Origin: Bryum argenteum
Lineage: Eukaryota; Streptophyta; Bryopsida; Bryales; Bryaceae
Length of the DNA stretch: 64,000 nt
Reading direction: 5' to 3'
Assembly: GCA_037043015.1 (NCBI GenBank)
Contig: CM073323.1
Coordinates: 28,548,758 to 28,612,757 of the forward strand
Shown here: positions 36,350 to 47,700 of the stretch, piece by piece
Layout of the letters: each line of letters starts with the position of its first letter
Numbering within the stretch: position 1 is the stretch's first letter
Notes under the pieces: generated by a model
What the model saw: the letters and a program-made list of their open reading frames with translations, nothing else
Told to the model about the DNA's origin: nothing
Databases searched by the model: none
Position numbers and translations under genes: made by a program

Positions 36350-37811
36350 CATTAATCTGACATCCAAACGGCTACGAGGCCGGTCCACATAGACCGCCAC
36401 GTTGCACAGAGCCATGTGATACCGTAGAAGCACTTTGCATCTGCCAACATAAAAGGTTTCCCGTTGACATTTAAAGAGGATCAATAGTGTTCGGACACAC
36501 TTAGAAAAGAATATTAAGCTCAGATATCTATTAATAAGCCTATCTTAGCTCGCCTGAGGAAGTCAAACCCGCTCGTGTGCTGACATGTGTGAAGCTAGAG
36601 TAGGAAGTGTAGAAGTCAGACATGCAGATGAAGGTCCGCTACGAACAGGGAGTGTGATACATATGACGAGCGACGCTTTCGCCGGTGTTGGTACATGGAT
36701 CACCTCAGTACATGAAACCAGTTTGAGTAGCGACCGCATGCAGTGTATGAGAGGCTTCTACCGGATGCGAACGACGCTAGTACAATCTTCAACGATTTTG
36801 ACGTGTACCATATTTTTACCACGCCAGACGGCCATAACCGACACTATTTATCATCGTTTCATCGTTTCAGTAACAGCATATGATGCTTCATAACGGAAAT
36901 GGCAGTATGAGAAACTCTCGAGTACAGTACATAGTGAAGGAAATTTTCATTCGTTTACGGCATCCGTCCTGAAGTGCAACGGAATGGATGAAGAGTGGAA
37001 CCAATCCGTACTCAACCTCACTGGCTCCATGCCTTACCTCAAATTACACACTTATCTTCCGAATCCTAGACAACTGCGGGTGAACTTGAGAGTTAGGTGA
37101 AGATGATACGCTTGAAACTTACGGTACGGTTTCATGCTTCGACAGCTTCCACTGGTGGAAGCAAGTTTCGATAATGCTAGTCTAATCAATTGAAATTATG
37201 ATCCGGCCTTCTCAGCCTTCTTCAACATGCTTTCCCCCGAAATCCACTAAATTCACAAAATTCCATGTTAAAGAAAGAAAGGAGCAGGCTGACTGCTGTA
37301 GAAGCTGCACCAAACCTTGTAGCTCGTGAAAGCTAGTTTTACACTCTCTTGTCTCTTGGACATGCTCACTTTAGCAAGCTGGAGGTCCTGGCCATCACAT
37401 GAGCGTTGCATCGATCGTGTGAGACACAAAGGCATGCTGAAATTACGTGATGGTCCATCATCGACGGTGATCGGCCCACTTGATTCAAATGCATGGCACA
37501 TTCCTAGTACCCATTCATGCCAAGCCACGGGGACAAGGAGGAATTTGTCATCGCCAAGCCGCCCGATCCAGAATTACAAGGCATGTCTCTAGAGAGTAGA
37601 GACGGCGAAGACAACGACGGAAACGAGTGCACTCTGCATGCCGGTGGACAGGTGATTTTGTCGTGTCCATGGACACATCTATTGACTCCCAGGTTACTCA
37701 TCCGGTGAATTATGCTTGTACACCCGGGGGCATGGGTTGAACCTATTCACTGCGTTCACTTGACCTTTATTCCAATTGGACGAAGCCCTCCGATTGTCAC
37801 CAACCCGCAAG

Positions 37812-37817
37812 TATAAA
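37812..37817 (+). promoter_or_regulatory. TATA box of copy D
   Basis: TATAAA 106-111 bp before the ATG at 37923, in the same context as copy B. Confidence 0.7.
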
Positions 37818-37922
37818 GCCAGCTGCATCCCTCAAGTCGAATCATCTTCTCTCTCACTCTTCGCCTTCCTGTACGAGCAGTCTCGTCAAGTGCTTCAATA
37901 ACTTGCAAGGCATTCGGGAGTC

Positions 37923-38411
37923 ATGGCGGCCTCGATGAGAACTCTGGTTCTGTTGGGTCTGGTGATGGCCGCGTTCTGCGTGGCTGCTCAGGCTACATCC
38001 GTGGAGCCCATGGGCACCGAGAAGTTGAACTTGGATGTGGGATTGAAGCTGAACGTGAAGGTGGCTGTGCACCTCAACCTGGAGCAATGCTACCACGATG
38101 TGAGGGTGTTGGTGGGCGTGAAGGCCAAGGCCGCCGTTTGTCCTGCCGGGGTACTGACAGTGCTGAAGCCCGTGGTAGCGAAATTGGTGGTGGGTGACTT
38201 GGTGTACATTGACTTGGAGATTCTGGGGATCAAGGTGGCGAAGGTACGCGTGGCGGTCGACTTGAAGAAGGCGAAGCTGGTGGGCAAGGTTCACGAGATC
38301 GTGCTGGACTGCGTGGAAGACAAGGACACGAAGGAGCTGACGGTGCTGTTCTTGGGCGTGAAACTGGTGGTCCTCGATCTATTGAAGCTGGGCGTCGTCG
38401 TCATCGTGTAA
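37923..38411 (+). CDS. Secreted 162-residue Val/Leu/Lys-rich protein, copy D
   Basis: Fourth intact copy, with the same protein as A, B and C: predicted signal peptide (residues 1-24), cysteines 56, 73 and 130, no recognised domain. Promoter and 3' hairpin are conserved. The MITE lies about 610 bp beyond its stop codon, outside the gene. Four identical copies suggest raised dosage or strong gene conversion. Confidence 0.85.
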   Translation: MAASMRTLVLLGLVMAAFCVAAQATSVEPMGTEKLNLDVGLKLNVKVAVHLNLEQCYHDVRVLVGVKAKAAVCPAGVLTVLKPVVAKLVVGDLVYIDLEILGIKVAKVRVAVDLKKAKLVGKVHEIVLDCVEDKDTKELTVLFLGVKLVVLDLLKLGVVVIV

Positions 38412-38583
38412 AGCTGTGCAAGGGAAAGAAGTCCATGGTGTCTAGTTTACGGTTCTGTATGGCACTGCGCTGCATTGGTGTGGCAGCAGTTTGGAGTGGC
38501 CACTGTCGATACCAGCTACATGGGGATTGCGTAGCAGTGGAGATACGTAAGCGCATAGTTTGTGATAGTTAGTTCGAATGTGG

Positions 38584-38606
38584 AATTCGAGTTTTTTACT
38601 CGAATT
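38584..38606 (+). other. 3' hairpin downstream of copy D
   Basis: Same AATTCGAGT / ACTCGAATT hairpin, 173 bp after the stop codon of copy D. Confidence 0.6.
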
Positions 38607-39020
38607 GCAGAATAAGATGTATGTAATTTTGTGTGTTTATGAAGCCCGTACACTCAGCTTCTGACTGTACTTTGATGAAATATTGGTCGCACGTGCTCCA
38701 TGCTTCTATTCATTGTCAGTGGATTCTCCCGTAGCGAAAGACATGTTTAGAGGTTGCGTTGGCTGGCGAATGTTGTATGCAGGCGAATGGAAAAAGAAAA
38801 TCTCCTCTGATCCATCCCTGACAGGCCATGGTACCCCGTCCACAATCTAAACATGCAAGTTTCTTGGAAAGTTTTAAATTGTTTTGCATACTGATGAATC
38901 ACTGGGCAATATTGCTGGAAATAACAATGAAGCCAGTCATGACGATCATACATGAGATGACGTTCTGCATGATTGGGAGTCTTGAGTCTCTCACTCGGCC
39001 TAATCTTGAGTCGGTGATAT

Positions 39021-39215
39021 CACTACTAGGATTTTACCCTGTTTGCTACGTTTGGGTTTTCGCTAAAGCCACTTCAGGGGTGTAACGCTAGCTACGTTTT
39101 TGCTAAAACGTAGCTTCTGAAACTACGTTTTAGCAAAAACGTAGCTAGCGTTACACCCCTGAAGTGGCTTTAGTGAAAACCCAAACATAGCAAACAGGGT
39201 CAAATCCTAGTAGTG
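39021..39215. mobile_element. 195-bp hairpin MITE of CACTA (En/Spm) type
   Basis: Termini are CACTACTAGGAT and its complement ATCCTAGTAGTG. The flanks are TAT (39018-39020) and TAT (39216-39218). The empty site is visible in arm B as GTGATATCAGTACTG near 26242, so the insertion created a 3-bp target duplication, as CACTA elements do. Almost the whole element is an inverted repeat: the half ending GCTAGCTACGTTTTTGC is mirrored in the other half. It would fold into a long hairpin and could seed small RNAs. It encodes nothing and must be mobilised in trans. Confidence 0.9.
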
Positions 39216-39623
39216 TATCAGTACTGTTGAATTCAATGCGGCAATCTAACGATGGAAGTCAACCATGATGCGCCAAGGAATCGCAATTCAGTACTGAATG
39301 TGCTATCATGGAGTTGAGCCTAATTGATTGCAAGTGCAGTCTTTTTCCTTGTAAGTCCTTTTCCGGGGTTTTGAGAGACTAGACGTGTTCCTACGAACTG
39401 GAATTGGTAAATCTACAGTATGCAAGTCTGTAATTATAGTCGAAGCGCTCGGAGAAACGGAAGAATACTTTACCAGCTGGCCGGTGAAGTATACAGGAGT
39501 TGGAGAGTTTACGAGTTGCATAATAATTGCATGGCAGGCAATGACTAGTACGAGTAAGCTTACTTGGTCAGTGACCCCTATTCAGCTGCCACCTTGATAA
39601 GAATTCTTGAGATAGATACATGA

Positions 39624-40353
39624 AGGGGATATTCGTTATTTTGAGACAAAATGGACATATTGAGATGTTGAAAAACGTACACGCAGGGGGATTAGGAAAA
39701 AGTTGTTGAAGTATTTCAAAGATATGAAATTTAAATTAACATGCTAAGCAAAAAGAAAGAGTTGAAGGGTCCAATCACAAAGCAATAGATTTGAAAATGA
39801 GATCTTACTATAAATAGAAGGAAGTAGAGATCAATTTGACAATTTAATATTTCTAAAAATAGACATTCAACAATACATAGTAAAGAATCCTATAGGAACC
39901 ATGTTCATATTAATTCCCCTGAGAAGTCACAATTGATTCAAGTGAGATCATAGTTGAAAGACATAGTAAAGGCTGTATTGAAGTATGAAGAATACGTACA
40001 ATTGTACAAGTGTACACTATATTTTGACATTGGTATATATCGTAAAAGAATGAAATCAGAGAATGAATGTAGAGGCATTAAATGTTGTGCCTATAATAAT
40101 ACTAAAGAAAGAGTAATTAAAAGAATGTTTGTAGAATATACGAGGAATATACGTGGAATATACTAATCACAGAAGAGCAATAAATGCAGTCACGAAGGGG
40201 ATAATCCTCAAGTAAGCACAACTAGCTAAGCCCTGATATCTTAGATGTACTAGGTTCCACCAATCTGCGAAACTCATTAATTATGTTGAATATATCCCGC
40301 TGATGAAGGATATCAGACCGGAGGAGGAAGAATAGAAAGGAGGAACATTAAGG
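39624..40353. other. AT-rich intergenic stretch, no gene seen
   Basis: This is unique sequence after the end of the second palindrome. It contains one 70-codon ORF (39954-40166, +) of Lys/Tyr-rich composition typical of AT-rich chance frames. No repeat or promoter element could be supported. Confidence 0.6.
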
Positions 40354-41194
40354 CTAGGTCTCTTTAGATTTAGAGCCATTCTGCTTGGTTGAATTCTCCA
40401 ACAACTTGGCTTCGGCCTCGTGCTGCTTCATAAGCGCGCGAATAAGATCATTGTGACGAGAGTTTGGCAAGCAATTAGTACCCAAGGTCTCACTTTGACG
40501 GGCAAACCAAGTGTCAAAACATTCCCCATCACGCCTACGAAGGGAGTCAAGAGAATGCGAAGGACGAGAGGATGAAGGAGCTGCTGATTCTCCATGCGCA
40601 GGATACGGCCGGGGTGTGCAAGAAGCTCGCCTTGATGGTGGGGGTCGCGATGCTAGTGGCTTTGCAAGAGGCAAGAATTCCCCCTTTGAACGAAGATGTC
40701 GCGGGGGCACCGCCGAGGATCTTGTTGCTTGCCTCTTGTTGTAATTGTTGACTTGGATCGCGGGTTGTGATGTATTGGATGATCCACCCACATTGATGGT
40801 GGAAGGAGGAACAATTGAATCTCGCAAAGGAACATCCATAGCACCCACAACGGAGTAGAGCTGCCTCTGAGGTGTTTTCGAATTTAGAGCATCGGGTGAC
40901 ATGGAGCGCCTCCGCGATGGTGATGTACAAAGCCTCTTCGGGAGACGGAGAGCAAACCGAGTCCGAACAGGACCACGACTTCGGCGGTCATCAACAACAT
41001 TGTCATCAACACTATCTCTTGTAAAATCCATCGTTGCGGATCTTTGCGTCCGTAGCCGTGAACATATCAAAATGCCTCGACGCGAGAGAGGCGGCAACAC
41101 TCTTTGAGAGTGAAGCAGAACATTCCGGGACGGAGGTCTGGTTGGAGACATCATCCTCATCACCGGACTCCTCGACGGTGGAAGGCACCCTGAC
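40354..41194 (-). pseudogene. Unknown Ser/Arg/Pro-rich protein, terminal exon, frameshifted
   Basis: The exon begins at 41194 after GTTCTACAG. It reads first in a frame with acidic and helical sequence (ESGDEDDVSNQTSVPE, RHFDMFTATDAKIRNDGF) that closes near 41025. A second frame then continues to the stop at 40354, with an SR/PR-rich middle and a charged end (IRALMKQHEAEAKLLENSTK). Both frames look protein-like only in complementary halves, so one indel near 41025-41040 is likely. I recognise no domain. Two degenerate TTATCCCC palindromes lie upstream, probably in its intron. It may be a separate gene or the 3' part of the FCP1-like gene. Confidence 0.45.
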
Positions 41195-41259
41195 CTGTAG
41201 AACAAACCCAGAAATGCAAGGAGTTGGTCAGGAAAGATGGACGCAAGAAAAATGGAAAA

Positions 41260-41282
41260 GTTATCCACGAAGCGGGGATAAC
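41260..41282. repeat. TTATCCCC/GGGGATAA palindrome (degenerate)
   Basis: GTTATCCACGAA then GCGGGGATAAC; the left half has one mismatch. It lies upstream of the acceptor at 41195, probably in an intron. Confidence 0.8.
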
Positions 41283-41414
41283 TCTAGCCGGGGAGAACTA
41301 ACGTCCTGTTCACAACCAAAAAGCATACAAGAACATAAAGCAAACAACCAGTGAAATCAAACTCGACATAAAGAGAACATATGACTCAATGCATACAAGC
41401 TGATACCTCCAGAG

Positions 41415-41436
41415 ATTATCCCCGGGCCGGGCATAA
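41415..41436. repeat. TTATCCCC/GGGGATAA palindrome (degenerate)
   Basis: ATTATCCCCGGG then CCGGGCATAA; one G to C change in the right half. Non-coding surroundings. Confidence 0.85.
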
Positions 41437-43165
41437 ATGACGTCCTAACTGACAACAAAGAAAGAGTCATAAAACAGAAACAATCATCAACATCAATACT
41501 AAGTGAACAAGCATCCACAAATGACGTAATAGAAATTGATCACATTGCGATTTGCTACATAAAGGATGATAAAATAATCGGCTTTTTTATTTAAACCATG
41601 ATATTCATACAATAGCAACTCATTTACATATTTTTCTACTGTGTCCTCAAAAAGGAATAAAGAGCGCCCTAACCGTCATCTGGACAATGACTCAGGAAAT
41701 GAAGGAGTTTCGTAAGTACGCCCTAAGTTCCTATGCGACTGCGCCATACCATCTAAAATAAACCGACCTAAATTGCTATACTTATTGATAGGCGGAATAC
41801 CAATCCTATGATTGTCTACATAGGACCGAAGATTCCCAGGCCTGCAAGTGGCGAGAAGAGCGAGTAGCCATGGAGTAAGCACGGCGGATGAGTATTGTCC
41901 TCCCGGCTAGATTTTGTCAAGGTGGAGGAAAATGGCGTTGGTGTGGTTGCAAATACTCTTCTCGGGACTGTCGTCTATGAGGAGAGTGTTATCCAACCCA
42001 AACACAACAAAGACCGTTACTAAGCGGGAACACCATGAGAGGACAATGTTTTCAAAAATATCCTCTTTTGAGCATTGGTCGGGTACGACAAATAGACACC
42101 TCTGCTAACCTCAACCAATCCACAAGACTCTTGTCCGAGGATCTCAAAAGGCTTAGGAAGTCCATCAAGAGGTAGTCGATGACGGCCTCAACAAGTGGAC
42201 TTCTTCATCGAACTCCATATCACAACCCCTCGCAACATGGGCGGACATGGTCTCCAAGAAATTTCTCACTCCGGCGGCGAAGACCGCCTTTGGGGGCACC
42301 TTCGCCTGGGATGTCCGGCACGTAGAGCCGGTCCCCGAGAGAGAGCACATGGGAGAATTCCTCCCGAGCGATGGCGATGCACACACCGACAAAGTATCCC
42401 GTTGATGTCGAGGACGACATTCAACCATCGAGGCGGCGCGCGTCTGCCGAGCGGAGACCTCGGCGCGGGACACACTCAAATTGGGAAATTAATTCTACCG
42501 GCATCAAAGGAAACGATAATGTTGAGGATACGATTGAAAGCGAGAGACACTGCGATCGAGCAAATCCACAATGACGGCATGCATTGCATCCGTGGCATTG
42601 GGGCCAGATCGATCGGATTCTGATGCAATCTCACGGCCCGTGGGCGCAGAATGAATCCCACAGAGGTGAACTGAGAAAGACATTGAGGAAAATCAAATCA
42701 CACTCCAATTTGAAGGCAGAAAAATTGGTATAAAAAATAAGTTTATTTACATCAATCATGTACAAGGGATGTGTTTGTCAACTAAGACCGAAACACTACG
42801 CTGGGTACTAAAACTACCGAAAATCTAGAATACATGACACGCCACAGCAAACGTTGACAACTCCAGAAAAATCATAACGAATAAGGGTCGTCGATCTCCT
42901 GCAGGAGAAAATAGACGAATAAGCGAAGTTCAGGCAAGCGAATTGGTTTAGGTTAAGGCCAAGCGACAAAATCATGACGGTTGTGACGACAACGAGTTAT
43001 TGCAGACATGCGGGGGAGGGTGAAAGTACTTACATCTTCATGTGGCTCTTGCGGTTGAATCGCTTTGGTCGGGCTAGACGAATAGTCCACCAACTGCTGG
43101 TCTTCGGACTCCAACGCCGCGACGGGCTCAGGGTTGGTCTCCTCCACTTCGACTCTTGGCTCCGC

Positions 43166-43188
43166 ATTATCCCCGGCCCGGGGATAAC
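43166..43188. repeat. TTATCCCC/GGGGATAA palindrome, in-frame in an exon
   Basis: A perfect half-site pair around GGCC. It is read on the minus strand as YPRAGDN within the acidic exon. Confidence 0.95.
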
Positions 43189-43336
43189 TTACCAGCTGGT
43201 CGTACTGAGAAAGCTCTAGACCAGAATCGGGTGGTTGAGGAGGCTCAACAACGGGAGCAGCCGGTGCCACACTCGATGAATCAGGATCCAAGGCAGGATC
43301 CTCGGCGGGAGGGGACACCTCAACAATGGAGTCTGC

Positions 43337-43359
43337 ATTATCCCCGGGCCGGGGATAAT
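43337..43359. repeat. TTATCCCC/GGGGATAA palindrome, in-frame in an exon
   Basis: Perfect half-sites, read on the minus strand as YPRPGDN in the same frame as its neighbours. Confidence 0.95.
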
Positions 43360-43510
43360 CTCCAGACTGAGGAAGCTGATCGGCAGCAGCCTGAGAATCA
43401 GCAACGACATCGGGCTGATCGGAATCAGCAAGAGGTTCAGACACGACCTGCTCAGGTTCCCTCTCAGAGGGAATAGGCTGCGCCTGGGCATCGGAGCCAG
43501 TCGCAGCAAG

Positions 43511-43533
43511 ATTATCCCCGGCCTGGGGATAAT
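43511..43533. repeat. TTATCCCC/GGGGATAA palindrome, in-frame in an exon
   Basis: One T in the GC core (GGCCTGGGG), read on the minus strand as YPQAGDN. The three exon copies are spaced 171 and 174 bp, both multiples of three. Confidence 0.95.
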
Positions 43534-43619
43534 CTGGTGTGGCCGTGCCCGAGGACAGCGGCACAGGCTCGACCTCGCTGATGGGTGCAGACGCGGTGGT
43601 GGTGGCTGTCGTAATTCGT

Positions 43620-44742
43620 GATAGCGATATTCCCCTTTAGTGTTCTTTTAAGTGTTAAGAACACTCTCAGAGGTGATATCCGGATTAATCGATCCGCGGG
43701 GATTCACTGAGCTCCAAAGTGACTAGGATAACCTTCCCAGGACAGTGCTTCTATCACTGTCCTGTCTTACTTCTCCTTTAACCAGGATGGTGCTGATCTC
43801 CTGGTTAGCAATTCTTCTTCTCTGTCCCTGGTTTCCTTCCGGGGAGTTTAACTCCTCCTACCCTGGTCAACCAATATATCTCCAAGTGGTTTAGTTTTAC
43901 CTCGGTTTGTCCATCGAGGGTTCTCCTTAGTTTAGAGTCTTTGGATTTAGGGCACTTGACTTCCTCTCTCCTCGATTCTCTCACTACTCAACACAACACA
44001 TAAACACACCCACAACGCTCTTTTCTCTTAGGTCGAATTCGCCGGGGTTAGACTCGGCCCCCTTCAATACCAGGATTGTTAACCTCGCATGCAGTCACTA
44101 TAAGGGTGCCAATGTTTCCCTGTTGGTATGGCTACTCACACGTTAACTCCCGGACCAGGATAGAAGGTAGAAAGGGACAACTTTGGATCTGAGATCCAGG
44201 GATAGTAGGAGGACTAAGACCCACTCTCCGCAATGGTGACCAACTTCCCGCGCTAGACCCCGTCCCCGGGGAATATTAGGGAACCCCTGTTCACCTAAAT
44301 CTTGACTCGTAGTGACGCCTAAGCGCCAAAACTCCTTACCCGGGACACTAGTACGAGATCTCACCAACACTAACCTTCCCTCCGGATCTTCAAGCAAACA
44401 ATGCAAGGGACTTAGTTGCACCACCACACACACACAAAACAACAAGGAAGACGGTTTAGACTTGGAAAGGCGGCCGCAACCCTAGATACTTCGAGAATGA
44501 TGATGATACAAACAAAGACCCAAAGAATGAGAACCTTCCTTGGCTAAGTACTTCCATGCTACTCCGGGTTTCATGCTCCAGATCCGCTTTTAGTGGATCA
44601 CGAAATACCCGGACAGGATAAGGCCCACGTGGCCTCTCCTGGACCGCCTATAAGTCAAACACACAAAAACTACTACAAGTCCAAAATGGTGTGAACACAC
44701 CTCTATCCTTCTACTACTAAATGCCTATCTTCTAACCTAACG
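43620..44742. other. Non-coding stretch between decayed genes
   Basis: I see no protein-like ORF. A purine-rich run (GAAGGGGGCCGAG on the minus strand near 44060) and ACATTGGCACC (minus, near 44105) vaguely recall LTR-retrotransposon polypurine tract and primer-binding sites. No paired LTRs were found in the window. An imperfect hairpin GTTCTTTTAAGTG/TTAAGAAC is at about 43640-43665. Confidence 0.4.
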
Positions 44743-47700
44743 CTAGATAGATCTAGCCCTGGTCAACTTGATGCGAGGTTGGCCATCAAACCCAACCAGG
44801 GTAGGTGCTGCCCTCTTGGCCGCTACCCTGTCTTCACTCCCCTGGTCCACTTGGGCGAGGATGCTGGTCACCTCCGGTTCTCCGCGCTCCTCCGGATGGC
44901 CACCCGCACCTTCCTTCAGATCTGGTCCTCCCCTGGGTGTGATTCCTTCGGGTTCCACATCCAAGGGTTCCGTTCCCCCGGAGAGGGCATCAACCTCATC
45001 CAGGACAACTTCCTCCGGAACCACTACAGGGGTCTCGGGTATCAATGGTACCCCCGACTCGACTTCGCTTAGAGGTGGGTCAGTAGTGTCCGGGGCAGGC
45101 TCCTCAATGGGTGGGCCCCTTGATTTCCCTGGAGTGACTTCCCCTCCTGCGACGAACTCCTCTCCTGGAGTACCATCCTGCTGCCCTGGCTCGTCAGCCT
45201 CCGGCATCTCGACTGATGGCAACTCCGGCTCGGGCTGGATCTCCTTGATTACCTCCTCTCCTAGTGGAGTCCCCGCAGCTACCCCTGCTCCAGGTAAGCA
45301 ATCGATTACCTCCCCCGTGAGTGGCACCTCCCCCTCCGGGAGTGGCACCTCCTCCTCTGCTCCCAACTCCGATGGAGCACTCACAACGGCTTCCTCTCCA
45401 GGGGGAGCTTGTTCATCCATTGCCGACTCGGGTGGGACCACCACGGGGACACCTTCCCCTGGTTCGACGTGCTCCTCTGTCTCCAGGGTTGGTGGGGCAG
45501 CAGCTATCTCCTCCTCCATCGGTGAAGCAGCCCCTCCTACTTCCTGTCCGGGTGGATGCTCTCTCTCCTCCCTCGGTGAGGGTGCCTCTACTACTTCCTC
45601 CCCGGGTGGATCTGCCTTTGCCTCTCCTGGTGCAGGGAGAACCTCTTCCTCTACCCTGGGTTCGGGTTGAGCTTCGGTGGCTGGCATTCCTGCTAGCTGT
45701 ACTTCTTGCGTCCCTGCAGAAATGGATGGGGCAACATTCATGGCCTCTGACTCTTCTGGGGGCACCTCCGTCGCTACCCTGGGCACGAGCTGGGCCTCAT
45801 CCATTACTCCTGGATCGCCTTCCTCCTCCCATGCCATCTCAACATCGGGTTGGGCTTCTTCCACCATCTGTTCCCCTGGATCAGCTTCGGCTAAGGGGGC
45901 AGACACCGAAGGAGTCCCACCTGGTCCTCCTGTTCCCCCTGTTCGCACCGTAACACCCCAGGTTGTCTCCGCCTCTGTTGCTGTTACCTCGGCTGCTGCT
46001 GCCTCTCCTGGGAACCGCTCATACATCTCCTTGAGGAGGATCCGCATCTCCTCCAGGGCACCTTCTATCCGCGCCGTATACTTCTTCAAGAAGGCAGCCA
46101 TGCGCACCGCGGCATCCGCGCCATCACCCTGCAGGTGCGCATCAAATAACGCGCCTTGGCTCGAGCCTCCCGGCGCGTGACGAGTCTTCGCAAGGCAAAT
46201 AGGTTAGCCCGCGCCCACCCATTTTGGGTCGAGACATACTTCTTCAATGCCTCGATCTCCTTATCGCAGGTCGGGGCGTTGAGGAGAAATCCATGGCACG
46301 ATCCGCAGACTCCTTCACCTCCTTGTTGAGGGCATCTCATTTGCTCTTGCATGGCTCTCACCAGCTCGGGGTAGCGCTCCACCGTATTCGTCTTCAGGAC
46401 TTCCCCTACTCCCCTGAGCGATCGATACATCGCCTTGTGCTCCTCCATGCACATTTGCAGGGTCTCCTGGATGGGGTTCAGGGGATTCTCCTCCGTAATC
46501 CCGAGCAGGAGAGTAGGTGCACCGGGATGGCTCCTCTCCTTCTCTCCGGGACAGTCTCCTTCCTTGGAGCGGGGGTGCTGGACTCTCCTGCGTTAGATGG
46601 GGGTCTTGCAGGCTTCCGGGGTATGTCCATGGACTCGGTTTCGGACCCGCTGCTCTCCTCAGTCGTCACTTCCCTGGGCACCCTCTCCGTCCCGGACCCG
46701 TACCCCCTCTTCGGGATGCTCCTCTTCACTCTCCCCTTGGCCGGGTACCACCTTCTTGACAGTTGCGTCTCTCCTACTCCCCGGTCGATGCAAAGGTCAC
46801 CTTCCTTCTCTTTGAAGGCTTCTTCACAGGTGAAGGGGATCCCATCCCAGGTGGTGACAACTCCGGTGCACTTCCGGGGTGGCCTTCCTCTTCTTCCTTG
46901 GTCTTGGGGCTCTCCCTCCGGCGGATCCTCTAACTCCTTCCCCAGTGCGGATCGTGAGGAGATCCTTCTCCTGGAGGGGTTGCCTGCCGCACAGGGTTCT
47001 CCTCATCTGAGTCGTCTAGGTGGATGGGGCCTCGGGGTGTTGGTTGAGGGGCCTGCCTCTGCCGTTGCCTGGTGCTGCGGCGCATTGCCCTGGTGCTGAC
47101 GGCAGTGACTCCTCTCCTGAGCCACTCCCCTGTACGGGACTGATGGGGGAGAAGGGGTTGTACTCCCCTGTGGGAGTCTCCTGTTGTACTCCTCGGGAGG
47201 TTGTGGTGGGAGCCCGGGGTGGAATAAGCTGCTTTGTCCCTTCCTCTTTCGCAGACTCCGTTGGTATCCCCGATCTTCTTTGGATCGGCCCGGCCTTGAT
47301 GTCCCGGCTTGTCGCTCCTTCCTCCGGGGAACTCTCCTGGAATCCGGTTCGCCTCTCCTCCAAGGCCTTGGCGTATTGCGCGGCCTCATCATCATCCAGG
47401 CAGTTGTAGGCGTCGTAGAGGTGGAATAGGAATGGAGTTAATGGGCAACCCTTGCCATTGTTTATCCTGGACACTGCCCGGATTACTACGTCCTCCAGGA
47501 TGATGTGCCATCCAATTACCGCGCTCCCGCGTATGACTCAGGATAGCCTTGGCGAGTTTGTTGGCAACGCTCGAAGGCTGTCGGGGTAAGTATGGGTAGG
47601 AGGAAGCTGCAGCACCCTCTTCAACCTGGAATCGAGGCAATGCTCCACCTTGAATCCGTCATGCTCATGTGCGGTGGGAGAAGCTCGCCGCACTTCTTCG

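Larger units (their letters stand above)
36350..39623. repeat. Large inverted repeat 2, right arm (about 3.27 kb)
   Basis: It matches 23571-26654 in direct orientation and is the reverse complement of the arm at 29789-33156. It carries copy D and a unique CACTA MITE (39021-39215). A 5-bp deletion near 36778 (ACGCTAGTACAATC) separates it from arm B. Beyond the MITE it has seven substitutions in about 400 bp relative to arm B, then homology stops after GATAGATACATG at 39623. Confidence 0.95.
41676..43564 (-). pseudogene. FCP1/NLI-interacting-factor-like HAD phosphatase with acidic N-terminus, decayed
   Basis: HAD phosphatases of the FCP1 type dephosphorylate Ser residues, for example on RNA polymerase II. 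On the minus strand an acidic Glu/Pro-rich exon (43564 to 43034) ends GAAGAT|GTAAGT. Further on, 42418-42389 encodes VVLDINGILC, the motif I region, with Asn where the second catalytic Asp usually lies. At 41975-41955 comes DDSPEKS, the motif of the second acidic pair, after NTLLI. TPWLLALLATCRPGNLRSYV then leads to a stop at 41676. The parts lie in different frames with stops between, so this copy is broken. The acidic exon holds three in-frame palindromes giving YPQAGDN, YPRPGDN and YPRAGDN. Linking that exon to the HAD part is inference from order and strand. Confidence 0.65.

Noticed and set aside
43620-44742. LTR of a retrotransposon
   Set aside because: Only weak polypurine and primer-site-like words; no second LTR copy and no pol domains found.
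44768-45953. Long Ser/Thr/Pro-rich plus-strand ORFs
   Set aside because: Antisense of the Glu/Pro/Val-rich minus frame; GC-rich repeats keep both strands open.
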